Of a DNA stretch of 64,000 nucleotides, positions 1 through 11,695 are shown piece after piece. The position numbers and the translations under genes were made by a program. The notes under the pieces are model-generated. The model saw only the letters and a list, made by a program, of their open reading frames with translations, searched no databases and was not told the DNA's origin. The stretch covers positions 124,001 to 188,000 of the forward strand of contig CATNEN010000040.1 in assembly GCA_950097015.1 (NCBI GenBank), written 5' to 3'. How positions within the stretch are numbered: the stretch's first letter is position 1; every line of letters starts with the position of its first letter. This DNA is from Macrostomum hystrix. Its lineage: Eukaryota; Platyhelminthes; Macrostomidae.

Positions 1-1074
1 TTCATCCTATTCAACTTTCCACTGTATGGCGCTAACATGAGCTCCCTTTCCTTTCTCCTGTTTTCTTTTTCTAATTCTAAAATAGCCTCTCTCTGTATGT
101 GTATAATGTGACGCCTTGCGACTCAAGTGTGCTTGTACTTTTATAAGGACTGTCTCCGGGCTATAGAGCTCCGGCTTGATTTGCTTCTGTTTCTCTGATA
201 ATCAGCATTCTCTCCACCTTGGTTTGCTCCCCACTGCTTCTGCTGGACTCTCGGATTTCACGCTTAATTTGCACTATTTTAATTTGTACAGCGGTGCTTA
301 CTAAGCAAGTCTCCCCCGTTGCCCGCCGCTGCCAAAGTCACTTGAGACTTAAGACATTTTCTGAATGTAGTAGTTGTGGAAATTCACTATTTTCACTCAC
401 TCATTCTCCCGTGCCAAAGCCCTTCATTCCTATGCGATCTTCCCCGATAAAAACAGTACTATAAGGTCGTTTCTAATGCCACTCTAGCGTCGTTAGCGAC
501 TCTGCATCGACCCTGCGAGCATAGAACGGCTTCCAATGCCGAGGTTATCGTTTAATCTGGTTCACCTGTTTGGCTGGTGTCTTAAATCCTATTTCGTTGT
601 CTCGTATTCCATCTTTAAACTTTATTACCACTCTTATTATGCAAATTTAGTTTTGTTTGTATTTATTGGGAACTTATTTCCTACTCGAATACTCGGTTTT
701 ACTTCCTGTTCCTCACACTTCTCTAGCTCTTTGTTCCACTCCAATCTTTTTTGTAATCAAGCCAGTTTCCTAACGCTTTGTTGCATATAATTACGATAGA
801 ATTTATTCTGTGGACCAACAGTCTCTCTAGTTGGTTGGCCCACCAATAAGTATCATCTTACTGTTTTTACGAATTTCGACTCAAAACTGGCTTTCATCCT
901 ATAAATCGGGGTCTATTGTGTCTAGGTCCGAAGAATGAGTGAAAAGTTACCATCAGTTGATTTAAAAATATGGTGTGGAGATCCAGTCCACGGACTGAAT
1001 GAAGCTGAACACAGCCTTTATTAGCCGCGCACAATAGCTGCAGTTGTGCCACTACCTGTTCATCTATGATTTAT
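1..1074. other. Spacer, no gene seen
   Basis: AT-rich DNA with only short chance reading frames on either strand. I see no splice-bounded coding block, tandem array or RNA gene here. Confidence 0.5.
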
Positions 1075-1362
1075 TATTATTCTTTGCAGGAGGGCTGCGG
1101 GCAATGGCACATCATTTGGTGACACTAGACCCGCAGCCAGCGAGGAGGCAATTCTGCCCAATTCGCTAACTCCTGAGCACACACGCACTCAGATACCGTA
1201 CACAGGCACACGCTCACACAGGTGTGTACATCTGCCCTGAATTTCTCATCGTCAGGCAGTGTACACTCTCACTGTGCCTTGGAGGTTGGCCCCCAAGGGC
1301 GTAAATTGCACGACAAGCCAACAAGCCTTCTATCCACGGCTGCGCCCCAAATAAATGTGAAA
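1075..1362 (-). mobile_element. SINE family A, copy 1 (5' truncated)
   Basis: This block matches, with scattered differences, blocks at 35547-35704, 47165-47340, 47985-48290 and 49888-50234. On the minus strand it runs from the region around 'gcgcagccgcgga' through 'cttgtcgtgcaattt' to a 3' end near 'gcccgcagccctcctgca', followed by a short (AAT)n tail, as is common for SINEs. The tRNA-like head present in the 49.9-50.2 kb copy is missing. The right edge abuts a run of A at about 1363-1370. Confidence 0.8.
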
Positions 1363-2650
1363 AAAAAAATCGGGATTTTAGCTTGGGGCGAGTATGTGTA
1401 AAAAGCGTCTTTACTCTTTACCTGGGGAGAAAAGTTCAGCGAGGAGATTGGTTGCGTAAATTTTTAGTGGGCTCAACCAGGTGGGCTGTGTGTGTGTGTG
1501 CGTGTGTGTGTCTGCACGTGTACACGGCGAGAGGGCGAAGCGAGTAAAAGGCGCCGCCGACCAGTTGGACCCAGGCACGCCGCGTGTTTGTGTTCAATAA
1601 TGCATGCTTCCCCTTCCCCCAGCTCCATCTACCCAGCTTCCACTCTTTGCACCTATATTCCCATCGTTGTTGGCCCCTATGGGCTCCCAGTCCTGCACAA
1701 TGAGCAGAAACTTACTTATTAAAAAATCTAACACACGTGGGGCTCAGCGTATCGAATCCAATATTGAACGGTTGAATGGTCCAACCAATTCCAGGTGCTC
1801 ATACATTCCTGTCCCCTCGCCGGCCTCCCTATTGCAAATCCCTCTGCTAATATCCGTTCATCCCTGTTTTCGCATGACTGGTCGGATATGTGGGTGGCTA
1901 TTTAGGAAACGGACGTTGTCCCTTGTGCATTTCAAAGCGATTTTAAAAGACAGTAAGCCAATTTTGTACATGCTCTGGTTCTGTAACATCAGGTTTATAG
2001 GATTTCAAATAAATGCTTGAGTCTATTCTCACCAAGACTAGTGCTAGTGCATCCATCGGCCCTAGCCCCATGTTTTACATCGCAAACTATCAACTCGGAG
2101 ACATTAGCTGGCACTCACACTGATTGGCACTATACAGCAGCTATTGGTCAGGTGTTTAAGTCCTACTTTTGTGCTAGATGGTTGGGTTGGGTGGGCAGGC
2201 CTGGCTGTGTCCCCAGTCTAATTGGCTATTTTTACACGGCTGTAATATAGTACAAAAAGTTTATGACTCTGAGCAGGTGACTGAGCACTGGTAAGGCTAG
2301 GCGTGTTTAATTATAATACACTATATGCAGATTTTCTTTGATCTAAATTCTGTTCCAATAATTCCGCCTATTTGTATGTAACTAGTAACCAATGCGTCGC
2401 TAGAAACCCCTCTTATTTTATTTTACATTTACCGAAAATGAGTTCTGCATCTAAAGAAAAGTGTAAAGGGAAAACTCCCACCTTTGCTAGTTACCATGCG
2501 TCGTTGAAGTAGTTCAGTTCCACCTCTCTTCCGTGGCCAAGAAAAATATTATATAGACTTTTTTTAATCAAGAGCGCGTATCGCACAAAGCAGAGTTGAA
2601 CAAGCAACTTCTCTTAGATGAGAGTGCTAAGCATGCAATAATATGCACAG
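1363..2650. other. Spacer downstream of the MATH-BTB gene
   Basis: No supported gene. A short GT-rich microsatellite lies near 1488-1511. The rest is unremarkable AT-rich sequence. Confidence 0.45.
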
Positions 2651-2656
2651 TTTATT
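2651..2656 (-). promoter_or_regulatory. Candidate polyadenylation signal of the MATH-BTB gene
   Basis: AATAAA on the minus strand (TTTATT on the plus strand), about 250 nt after the stop codon at 2904. The position is reasonable for a 3' UTR, but the hexamer is common in AT-rich DNA. Confidence 0.35.
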
Positions 2657-2903
2657 TGCAGAGGCAACAGCTATATCAGGAGAGAGGTCGCACTAAAGTT
2701 TAGTTGGTCGGGAGCTTTGCGGCATCCCCTGTGTTAATCCAATGTGCCATGAAACTCTAAGCATGCTCATGTAGTAGAAAAATAGCTTTTGTGTATTTTT
2801 AAGTACTAAAAAGTGTCGCAATTAATGCACTGCACTGAAACCAACAAGTCAGGCTATTGCGGGCAGTTGAAAATGTTACTTTCTTGTTTCTTTTTCATCG
2901 CTT

Positions 2904-4919
2904 TCACTGCCTGTCCGAACCGCCGTGCACCTCCATGAGGCGCATCCGACCCATGGCCAGTGCGCACCTGTCCTCCTTGTCCATGCGCTTGAACACCGCA
3001 CTGCGCTCGATGCGTTCAACACTCCAGTCCATGAGTAGGCAGAGACTGACCCGTTCCAGGCGTGGACAGCTGTACACGCGAGCTAGGGCATAGCATTCCA
3101 TTGGGCATGGGCGCTGGTGCTGATGCTGGTAATGCGGCTTCTCTACATCTGGGCCGGCTTTTGTACCGCTGCTGCTTGGCAACTCGGTAGGGTCTGTGCT
3201 AGCCAGAAAGGCTTCAACGATGACATCCTCGGCTGTCTGCTTGATGTGATCAATCTGGTATTCGTTGGCTAGTATAATCATAGCCGGCGCATGCTGCAGG
3301 CTGAGCCGATGAGGTGTAGCCGGGTAGAGCAGGCGCAGTAGCTCTTCAATATCAGCGGCCGACTTGCCAGGCAGTTGCACCAGCTGTTCCGAGCCCTCTA
3401 TGTAGCTAGCCCGGCCTCTTTGAAGCATCTTGGCAAACACGGGCGACACAGCTGTTAGTAGGTCTCGCAGGGTGTACAGCAGTTTGCCTTCAACCTCGAT
3501 GACTAGGTTGCTCTCGGGGTGACGACTGCTCTCGCTAGTGCCCGGAATGCTATCCATTTTCTTGGGACTGGCGCTCTCTTTGTACACCTGCCGATTTTAA
3601 TGAGCATAGCTATAAAGTTTTCCTGCTCACATCTTGTATATAAATCTCGACTGCAACTTAACCAATTAGGGACTTTTTCAGGGGTCGGCAACTCTCATCT
3701 CTCCCGTATCTCATCTTCCCCTGTCTCATCTCTCCTCTGTCTCATCTCTCCCCTGTCTCATCTCTCCTCTGTCTCATCTCTCCTCTGTCTCATCTCTCCT
3801 CTGTCTCATCTCTCCTCTGTCTCATCTCTCCCCTGTCTCATCTCTCCTCTGTCTCATCTCTCCTCTGTCTCATCTCTCTCCTGTCTCATCTCTCCCCTGT
3901 CTCATCTCTCTCCTGTCTCATCTCTCCCCTGTCTCATCTCTCCCCTGTCTCATCTCTCCTCTGTCTCATCTCTCCTCTGTCTCATCTCTCCCCTGTCTCA
4001 TCTCTCCTCTGTCTCATCTCTCCTCTGTCTCATCTCTCTCCTGTCTCATCTCTCCCCTGTCTCATCTCTCTCCTGTCTCATCTCTCGCCTGTCTCATCTC
4101 TCCCCTGTCCCATAACTCCACAGCTATGCGGCCCACAGTCGTATTTTATATTCTCTCTTTGACCGCAAAGTAGCAAGCTATATAACTTAACATATACCGG
4201 TATGCTATTTGAAAATATTCAGAAATATGAATTAGCTAGCACTTATGAATGGATGGAAAGTATTTTTATGCACCTTTTGTAATACTCTCTGATGCCTTAT
4301 TCGTTTTGAGTTGATTATTAGATTTTTTGTATATTTTTCGATAAATTAATAAAATAGTTATTTGAAGTCCATCTTTAAGCAAAGTTTTCCCTTAGTATTC
4401 CATAACAATATCATTTACCTGAGTGCCCTTGTTCACATAGTAAGGATTCTCAGGTGGAAACCAGTCGCTGTGCACCAGATCAAAGTCCACCATTAGATGA
4501 TAGCGATCTCGGTAGGTGGAGTCTCGCTGAATTAGGTCCTTGCGCACCCAGAACACGGACACGTCGCACTTGTTCCACACGCTCAGCTTGGAGTGGAAGG
4601 TCAACTCCTTCCAGCCGCAGTCGCGGCTCATGTACTTGAATCGCAGCAGCATGTGACAGGCTTTTAGAGGAAACACTGTTTTCACCTTTAATTGGAAGAA
4701 TCTCTTCTGGCCCTCGATAGTGCAGTACATGTGACAGACAAGATTCTCTGCCACCAGGCGCATCTCTCGCTCTTCGGCATCATCTGCGGCCGGCGGGCTA
4801 ACGATGAAATCAATCAGCCGCTTTGGAGTGCACTTGCGCCCATCTTCCGGCACGTAGAATTGCGTTTGCAACGGCTTGAGAAATGTGGTTGACAGCTTGC
4901 CCTGATCTTGGGTTGACAT
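2904..4919 (-). CDS. MATH-like/BTB-POZ domain protein, two exons
   Basis: Exons 4919-4419 and 3587-2904 (minus strand) give about 394 aa. The donor at 4418 reads CAG|GTAAAT, the acceptor before 3587 reads CGGCAG|GTG, and both are phase 0. The start ATG at 4917-4919 has an in-frame stop 15 nt upstream. The C-terminal half contains a clear BTB/POZ fold (residues about 185-290: LVIEVEGKLLYTLRDLL, SPVFAKMLQ, EELLRLLYP, ILANEYQIDHIK). The N-terminal half resembles the end of a MATH domain (WKELTFHSKL, VFWVRKDLIQRDSTYRDRY). Known MATH-BTB proteins such as SPOP and nematode BATH proteins are Cullin-3 substrate adaptors of similar length. That role is inferred, and the MATH call is tentative. The 831-nt intron holds a hAT-like, minisatellite-bearing element. 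Without splicing, each exon reads as an independent short frame. Confidence 0.72.
3679..4190 (-). mobile_element. hAT-like MITE with internal minisatellite, copy 2
   Basis: The left edge CAGGGGTCGGCAACTC matches the terminal inverted repeat of the complete element at 57551-58225, in inverted orientation. About 420 bp of 15-16 bp tandem units (tctcatctctcccctg and variants) follows. The right flank (4115-4180; 'atgcggcccacagtcgt', 'ctctctttgaccgc') aligns with the subterminal part of the complete copy. I see no intact right terminal repeat or target duplication, so this copy is degraded. It sits inside the MATH-BTB intron. Confidence 0.7.
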
Positions 4920-4925
4920 GCTCAA

Positions 4926-7900
4926 TCTTACTTAAGCGGAGATTTGACAAATCACTCTTGATTTGCTTCACTTTCGTCTGCTTGCTGAGGACGCTACAGC
5001 TCTCCCTAGATCTGAAGTTTTTCCCGCTCCCTAAATTAAAAGAGGCTTCTTGCTTAACTGTTTTATTCCTACCTTCCCTCTGTTCCCTTCTCATTTGGCC
5101 TTCTTCTAATGAATCACCCTTACAGGGGAAGAACTTATTTCCTTCGCTGCACGGAGCATCGCTATTGGCTCTAGCTCCGGTGTGTTGTGATTCCTCATCG
5201 TTAGGCGTCTTGGCGTCTGGACTGGAAGAGGAGCATGGACTCCTATATAATTCTTGGAAGATCTTCCTTGGAAGATCAAGGAACTCTGAATCTGAAAATC
5301 TGAACTCAATATCTGAAAATGGAAACTCCCTTAGGATAGGCGAGGAATGGATACCACGCACGGTTGGCTAAATTGAGCTGCTTTTCTCTCTCGAACAATT
5401 GTTTTCCTTATTGTTTCTTCTCCCCTGCAATCTCAAGAAGAAATGTTTGAGGATAGGAAAAGAGATGTGAGTGTCGAACCTTATAGCTGGGCTTGTTCAT
5501 TCGAATTATATCTTTCAATATATACCCTAAGTTTAGCCATAGAGCTCTTAATCTAGAAACTAGAGAGACAATTCCCCGCTAAACCCCATTTTCCGGACCA
5601 GTTATGGGCTGACTGGCTGTCCCGAAAATACACTGGACAGATAGGAAATTCTAACGTACCACTTGGAGAAAAACTCTGATCACTTCCGTTTTGTGCGACA
5701 TATTTTCAAAATGTTTGTTTCATTAGAAAGATGAATAAATTCTCTGCATTGTAGTTGAAGCTTGTGGGTTCTACCTGTTTTAGCTGCTGAGCGATAGGAA
5801 TAAGGCGAGAGTAAGAATATACTCTTATTATTTTTATTAAATGTGCTTTTCAGTTCGTAGAAATAAAAAATTATCATTTAGCATCCTCCTCGCTTAAAGA
5901 AATCTGAGTGCAGTTATTCAAAAGCAAGCCAAAGCACAAAGACAATGACCTTTGCTGGAATTTTGCTTGTAGCAGTGGTAGTTACCTGGATCAGTTCATT
6001 GCCATTATTTAAGCGGAACGTTTCCTGGCCTTTAGCCAATTTAATGAATGAATCGCTATGAACCTGAATTATACAGGTCTTATTCTCAAGCTAATGGACT
6101 AGCTTGTATTTCACTGACAGTGTCCTTGCTTGGCTATTGACTTATTTTAGAAAGGCTGAATTTGGCGACAAATCCATGGGCGTTCCCTGCCTAAAGCTGC
6201 CATCATCTTAGCCCAGGACTTCTGTTGGTGTGTAGGAGATGGCCAACATGCATTTAGCTATGACTGTTGTCATATGAGCCTTGACGCGTGTTTATATAGA
6301 GAAACAGATGCCAGGCAGGTAGGTATTAGGGGCTCTTATCGACTACCTCGCGTGTCGTATTCAGCTGGCAGTTTTCTCTGCTGACATTAGCACAGTGCTG
6401 TTTTCTTGCTTTGCATCAACTTGGAGACACCATGAGCCCTGTTTAGGAAACTATTTACGGCTGTTTGAAGGCACTGCATTAGTTTTCTTTCTACTAATTT
6501 TCAGGCTTCGATCAGGTGGTTAATCTGACATTTTCTTCGATCGCAATCTAGGTATCGTCTGAACAGGCGCATTTTTTGTCTCATTAGAAATCCGTCTCCT
6601 AGTCGTGTCTGTTTCACTAATGAAACCGCAATCGTAGCATTTTTACAGAGAGTTTGCGGAAGAAAAGTAAAGCGTAATTGGGACAGTTATTGACAATCCA
6701 TGTGAGATAGAGGTAAACTTCGCTGCACTCGTGCGCCTTCTATTAGGCAACTAATGGAAAAACGTTCAAAATTCCTCAAGGATCTTCTCTTCCCCTTTGT
6801 GCCAGTTCGCTGGATTCGCTGTGCCAGTTGTCGAGTTTGCAGAGATGCAAACGGTCTTAAGCATCGATTTAGCTGTCTTTCCTCCCTCCGTGGGAAAATT
6901 CGATTCCGTAAGCCGGGGGGTCTGTTTCTCCCGGCTTGGCCTAACGGATAAAAATGGCTCCCTATGCAGTCTTGGTGTCCCCAGAGTCTTTCTCTGTGTC
7001 TGTCTATTTCGTTTCTAAAGTGTTTGCGAATGTCTCAAAATTCTTCCCATGATGGCAACTCATCCCCACCCCGCAGAGCTTTGAGCGTCTGCAGGCTGCG
7101 TGCCCTTCTGTCATGCCTGATTGGGATACTGACCAATTCTTATCCAGCGTTTTCCTCTCCCTTTCGTCTCACTTTTCTTTCCACTATAACCTTTCTTTAT
7201 CACCTATATCATTTCTCGCCTCCATGAGTCTGTTATCCAGGGGAAGTTTTTTTAAATAAATTAATCTCGACTAATTCATAAAGCGTGACCCCTGTCAATG
7301 ACGCCTCTAGGCCGACCTCAGGCCGACTCCCGTACCCCAACGGGTACGGGAGTGCTGCAATGCTGCGTGACTCTAAAGGCTATTTTTTCCATATCCCCAT
7401 CTCACCCAAGCCTGGCCCTCACTGGCCACAGTGAACTGATGAAATCATGACGCTGTGGTCGTAGGTTGAGAGAGAAGTTATTTTAATGATGCGAGAAAAA
7501 TTAATTACAGTTATTGAAGACCTGATGTCAAGTGAGATAGTAGCTGGCTCATTAAAGCCAAACCAAAATGTAATATAAAATTCTTCGGCAGGATAAATTA
7601 GACAGGAAACTCCCACAGATATGCGTCCGATAAGCTTCCATTAGTAATGAGCCGAATAAGAAGGGCCTGTGAGGCTGCACCGGATGGCGTCGGCACCCAT
7701 CCATCACTGCGGCGCGCTAGCGAGTGGCGTTGCGTGACTGACTGTGAAATCTTACTGTCTCTGTAAAAGTTTCTTCTCGGTGGAGTTTTCCAAAGCAGAT
7801 TCGGTTCTCTCACTCTGTCTAATCTTCTAGATGGAGTGGTTCTGGCCTTAATTACCGTGTTTTTTCATAAAAAATGCATTCACCCCCTGTCTACTTAATT

Positions 7901-8215
7901 TATAAGAAAACAAAGCGTAGCCGATTTGTGTGGGATAACTTTCGGACTGGGTCTCTCAGAATTAGCATGGATAATTTACGCCCCACGATGGCCATTCTCA
8001 AGATGCAATCAGAAAATTCAATTGTACACACCTGTATAAACGTGTACCTGCGTACGTATCTATATGCAGCCCCTTTAAATAAACATTTTGTTGAGAAAAC
8101 TCGCGGGTAGAACTCCTCCTTCTAAGAACATCGGGGCATTAAGCTTCGCGAACTCCTAATTGCATTCCAGCCGACAGGCCCCTCCAACCTAAGCCATCCG
8201 CGAAAAGCAGCAAAT
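4926..8215. other. Spacer between divergent genes
   Basis: The MATH-BTB gene (-) and the RRM gene (+) point away from each other, so promoters for both could lie here. Short frames (for example around 4810-5371 and 6754-7227) have low-complexity or S/F/L-rich translations and no recognisable domain. A perfect hairpin lies at 7326-7353. Confidence 0.45.
7326..7353. repeat. Perfect 12-bp inverted repeat, 4-nt loop
   Basis: Arms ACTCCCGTACCC and GGGTACGGGAGT are exact reverse complements around the loop CAAC. The GC-rich stem stands in AT-richer surroundings. No matching second copy or tandem context was noticed. It could be an RNA hairpin, a protein-binding palindrome or a transposon footprint. 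Confidence 0.8.
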
Positions 8216-8224
8216 TTGCCAGCA

Positions 8225-9824
8225 ATGAACCCACCGAACAGTCGCAACACCCTGCTGGTGTCCAACCTGCCCTCTCGCGTCACCGTTGACGCTCTGATTG
8301 GCCACTTCTGCCAGTGGGGCCAGGTTGGCCGCGTCTTCCTAGCCGGCTCGGCCGAGTCCACCTTCGCCGCCGAACAGCTGTCAGCCGCGGCTCCCTACGC
8401 CGCCCTGGTGGTGTTCACCGATCCGACATCGGTTGACGCCGCTCTGCAGTCTCCGGGTCCGCACGCCCTGGCTGATCGGCGCTACCGCATCGAGCGCTAC
8501 CATTGTCCGGAGGCTCCGGCTAGTCCAGTCGATGGCTCGCCGCAGTCCCAGATTGTCAGCTTGCGCGTCCGCTGCGGCCAATTGCAGGTGGAAAATCAGC
8601 AGCTGGCCAGCCTCATACCGGCCAAGGACAAGGCCACCCGGCTGCTGATTGGCAACGTTGAAGCTTGGCGCCAGAAGCTGGCCTGGGTTGAGAAGAAGCG
8701 AGCGGAGGACCTGCAGCGCCTCCAGCTGGCTGTGGTTGAGCGCCAACACTCGGTGGACCAGCTGAGCGCGGCCGCTGCCGGCCTGCGTCAACAGTTGGAC
8801 GAGCAGAGGGCGGCGGATTTGGTCGCCAACGCCAGGGTCCGCTGGCAGGCCCTGCTGGAGCGAGAGAACGCCGCCCTGCTGGCTGTCATGCACGGTGAGC
8901 CGCTTCACCAATTTGAATTCGCCATCGAGGTTTATACAGAGCAGTGTTAGTTGTTCTTTTCAACAAGGTCTTCAACAAGAATCGCTGAATATCTCGACGA
9001 TGCTGACGTCGGACAAAAGCAAAAACAAAGAAACTTGAACTAAAGGCTTCAATTTTGTAGAAAGCCCAGACTGAAAAAGCGTGCGAATCATAGACGGAGC
9101 CGTATGGGAATCTCAATTAGATCACTTTGTATGATCCAAAATAACGCTGGAATCCTGTCTCAATTCAATATCTATTTTGCCAATAAATCAAATTAGTGTT
9201 AATCCTCATTCTCCGATCCCTCAACCCATGCCAGCCAAGAGCAAGGAACCGGCCCCGATGCAGCAGCTGGTTGCCACGCTAAACTCGGCCCGCCAGGAGA
9301 TGTGCAATCAGGAGGCCGAAAACAGCCGCCTGACCCAGCAGCTGAACCAATGGGACGCCCAGTTCCGCAAGCTGACGGAGGAGCTAGAAGAGGCCAAGAA
9401 GGCTATGAGCCGTCTGGCTCGCGAAGGCGGCGGCCAGCAGCAGCTGCTCATCCAGTCGCTGACAGCTGAGCGCGACCGTCTGCGCGCCGAACTGCTCGAG
9501 GCTGTAGCTGGCAGCGGCGGCAGCGTCAAAGCCGAGGCTCCCACCGTCGCCCAGGCTGCTGCTACAGGTGAACCCGATGACGCCAGCCTCGAGAAGGAAA
9601 ATAAAATTGTAGACTCCGGCGCTGCGAAGGACGTAGAGGGCGCCTGCGGCGGAGGAGACAATATCTGTGTGGGCGACGGCGAAGTCGACGACAAGCGCGA
9701 CGGCGACGTCTATGATAAGAACAAAGATAAGGATGGCATCGCCGAAAATGAAAAGGCGACTATTTCGCCGACGGCTGACCGCGCCCCGCTGTGCCCGCTG
9801 GCCGCCGCTCAGCAGGTGCAGTAG
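8225..9824 (+). CDS. RRM-domain protein with coiled coil and acidic tail, two exons
   Basis: Exons 8225-8894 and 9235-9824 give 419 aa. The donor CACG|GTGAGC and acceptor CCATGCCAG|CC agree in phase 1. Residues about 10-85 look like an RNA recognition motif: RNP2-like LLVSNL, a helix, then RNP1-like YAALVVFTD. RNP1 is degenerate, lacking the usual aromatic pair. Residues about 105-300 form long charged/Q-rich helices of coiled-coil type (QVENQQLA, RLTQQLNQWDAQFRKL). The last 80 residues are rich in D, E, G and K. I do not recognise a specific orthologue. RNA binding is inferred from the fold. The frame stays open upstream of the ATG to at least about 8150, so a 5' exon or trans-spliced leader joining near 8170 is possible. 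An AATAAA lies at 9995. Confidence 0.6.
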
Positions 9825-9994
9825 GCTGATGGGAAATCACTCCAATCATGATCTTAGAAAATGATCGAGAGTGAGTGAAATTTCCCATGCACACAAGTGC
9901 AAAAGAAGAAGAATAAGCGACTGACCAATTTGTGTTTGATTGCATCACTCTTCTCCGAAATGAACTCAGCTGAAGTGAGAACGTTTTTTATTGG

Positions 9995-10000
9995 AATAAA
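9995..10000 (+). promoter_or_regulatory. Candidate polyadenylation signal of the RRM gene
   Basis: AATAAA 171 nt after the stop codon at 9824, at the start of a very AT-rich stretch. Confidence 0.5.
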
Positions 10001-11533
10001 TCAATTTTGTGTTTGATATTTAATAAAAATTATGAAATTACGAGTATATAATATGCTGATTGTGCCGCTATTTGATATTTACTTTCTAATTTTGATTTTG
10101 ATTTCATAAATCAGGTACGAGTTTTCTAATAATATTCTGTTAGACAATTTCAGGCAATTTAAACCTCTCTGCTTTTAAATCCGTTTTCAGATTTTTTAGA
10201 GCTGGTTTGCACTGTTACATGTGCACTCGAGCCAGTTGGTTTGGCAGGTGCTAATCCTTGTACAAGGGTTTATTTAGTTGTCCGAATAGACAATAAGCCC
10301 TTATTCAGCTTGAGCCGCGTGCAAACTCTCAATGCAAGTCCAATTGTAGCTTCAATTTAGTTTATTCTTGCAAATGTTTTTTCCGGTGTTTTTGTCGTTT
10401 CTGGTGCTGCAGTCGAGTGCGCTTTTAAAAAAATCTGGCGTTTCTTTTACCATTGCGCTGAGCATTTCGCTTTGACTTGTACCTTAATGCAATTTGTCCA
10501 TTTATTTCGACCTTTTATTTTGTACTTTTCTGCCCCACCCTCTATATTTTGGTGTTTTAGGTTCTTGTCGCATTTTCCAAAGGCTTCTTATTCTGGCGGC
10601 ATTTCGATTCGCTTGGGTCGTGAAAATACATTTTTATTTTACTACGAAGAAAATCTATTTTTCGCAATGTCAGACGACTTACTATTGATTGCATTCTAAC
10701 AAGTTGATGCTCTGTCGAGTTTGCAGCAACTCGTTTAACATGATTTCCAGCTTTATTGAGGCCATGTTCTGAGCTACGAGTATAACTCTAAAAGTATTTA
10801 TTGCACGCACCGTTCTCTGTATTCGATCTCTGCAACATGTTTAACACCAAAGCACTAATCCGATCCGATCTGTGTACTTGTCTATGATATTGGACCGAAA
10901 AAAATTGTGAAATTTTGTGAAACCGCACATAATTTTGACTTTTCTGGCAGGTAACCTTCGTCTCAATGTCTATTGTACTATTGTCTTATTCGTATTTTTA
11001 TTGAACAAAACTCCTAAATCTAATCTTGAACTTGTCAGTTTATTTTGATTAACATCGGAACTTATTGCTTAATAGCAGTGGAACTCATTTTTTTACATTT
11101 ACTGAAAACAAAATCGCTATAATAAAATAAATGCGAGTTACCACATAGTGAATACATTTAGTTTGCACGGCAACCAATTTATGATTGTAAGTTAATTTGA
11201 GTTTTCAAGCTGTCTAGTAATGTAGTTGTATTTATTTTATGAAGAATTCGCTGGTAATAATAATAAACGCGAGACTAAAACCAGCCTTGCGAAGCATTCC
11301 AATGTCAGAAATTCTACTCTACTACATTGTCTATCTGTTAAATACCCCAAGGTATTTAAAATATGTCATATATGAGTAGCCTACTAAATTTAAGTTTTCG
11401 TTCGAAATTATTCTGTGCATATATTTTTACGATATATATATTTACAGCTACATGCAATGATGAACTATAAATATAACATCGAAATCGTATTATTGACGGG
11501 GATAACTTACACAAAGCATATTCAAACCTAGAC

Positions 11534-11695
11534 CAGAGGACGGTTACCTCCGGCCCGCGGTCCTGTCTCAACTCTCCGGTAATCTTAACTCTTCGTTGTC
11601 TCATCAATATCTCCCATATCTCATGACTTCACAGTCAATGCGCACGCAGTCATATTTTAGACCCCACCTTTGGTACGTCAGATTTTCGACCATGG
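11534..11695 (-). mobile_element. Degraded hAT-like MITE remnant, copy 3
   Basis: Starts with a decayed terminal repeat (cagaggacggttacctccgg), then 'cggcccgcgg', then a few minisatellite-like units (tgtctcaactctccgg, gtctcatcaatatctccc). It ends with 'cacagtcaatgcgcacgc', 'agtcatattttagacc' and 'cacctttggtacg'. The order of blocks matches the element at 57551-58225 in inverted orientation. The array is only a few units long here, unlike the other copies. Confidence 0.55.

Noticed and set aside
3576-3590. Identical 'caggtgtacaaagag' at the acceptors of MATH-BTB exon 2 and of psq-DDE-PHD exon 4 (38145)
   Set aside because: Only 15-16 nt; the following residues differ and the proteins are unrelated, so coincidence is likely.
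3692-4115. 198-aa open frame of SHLSSVSSLLCL repeats
   Set aside because: Pure translation of the 15-16 bp minisatellite inside the MITE; no unique coding sequence.
4392-4418. Stop at 4392 as the end of a stand-alone 177-aa protein
   Set aside because: A strong donor at 4418 and a phase-matched BTB exon make the spliced model better.
9308-9694. 128-aa minus-strand frame opposite the RRM gene
   Set aside because: Shadow of the GC-rich coding strand; Ser/Ala-rich with no domain.
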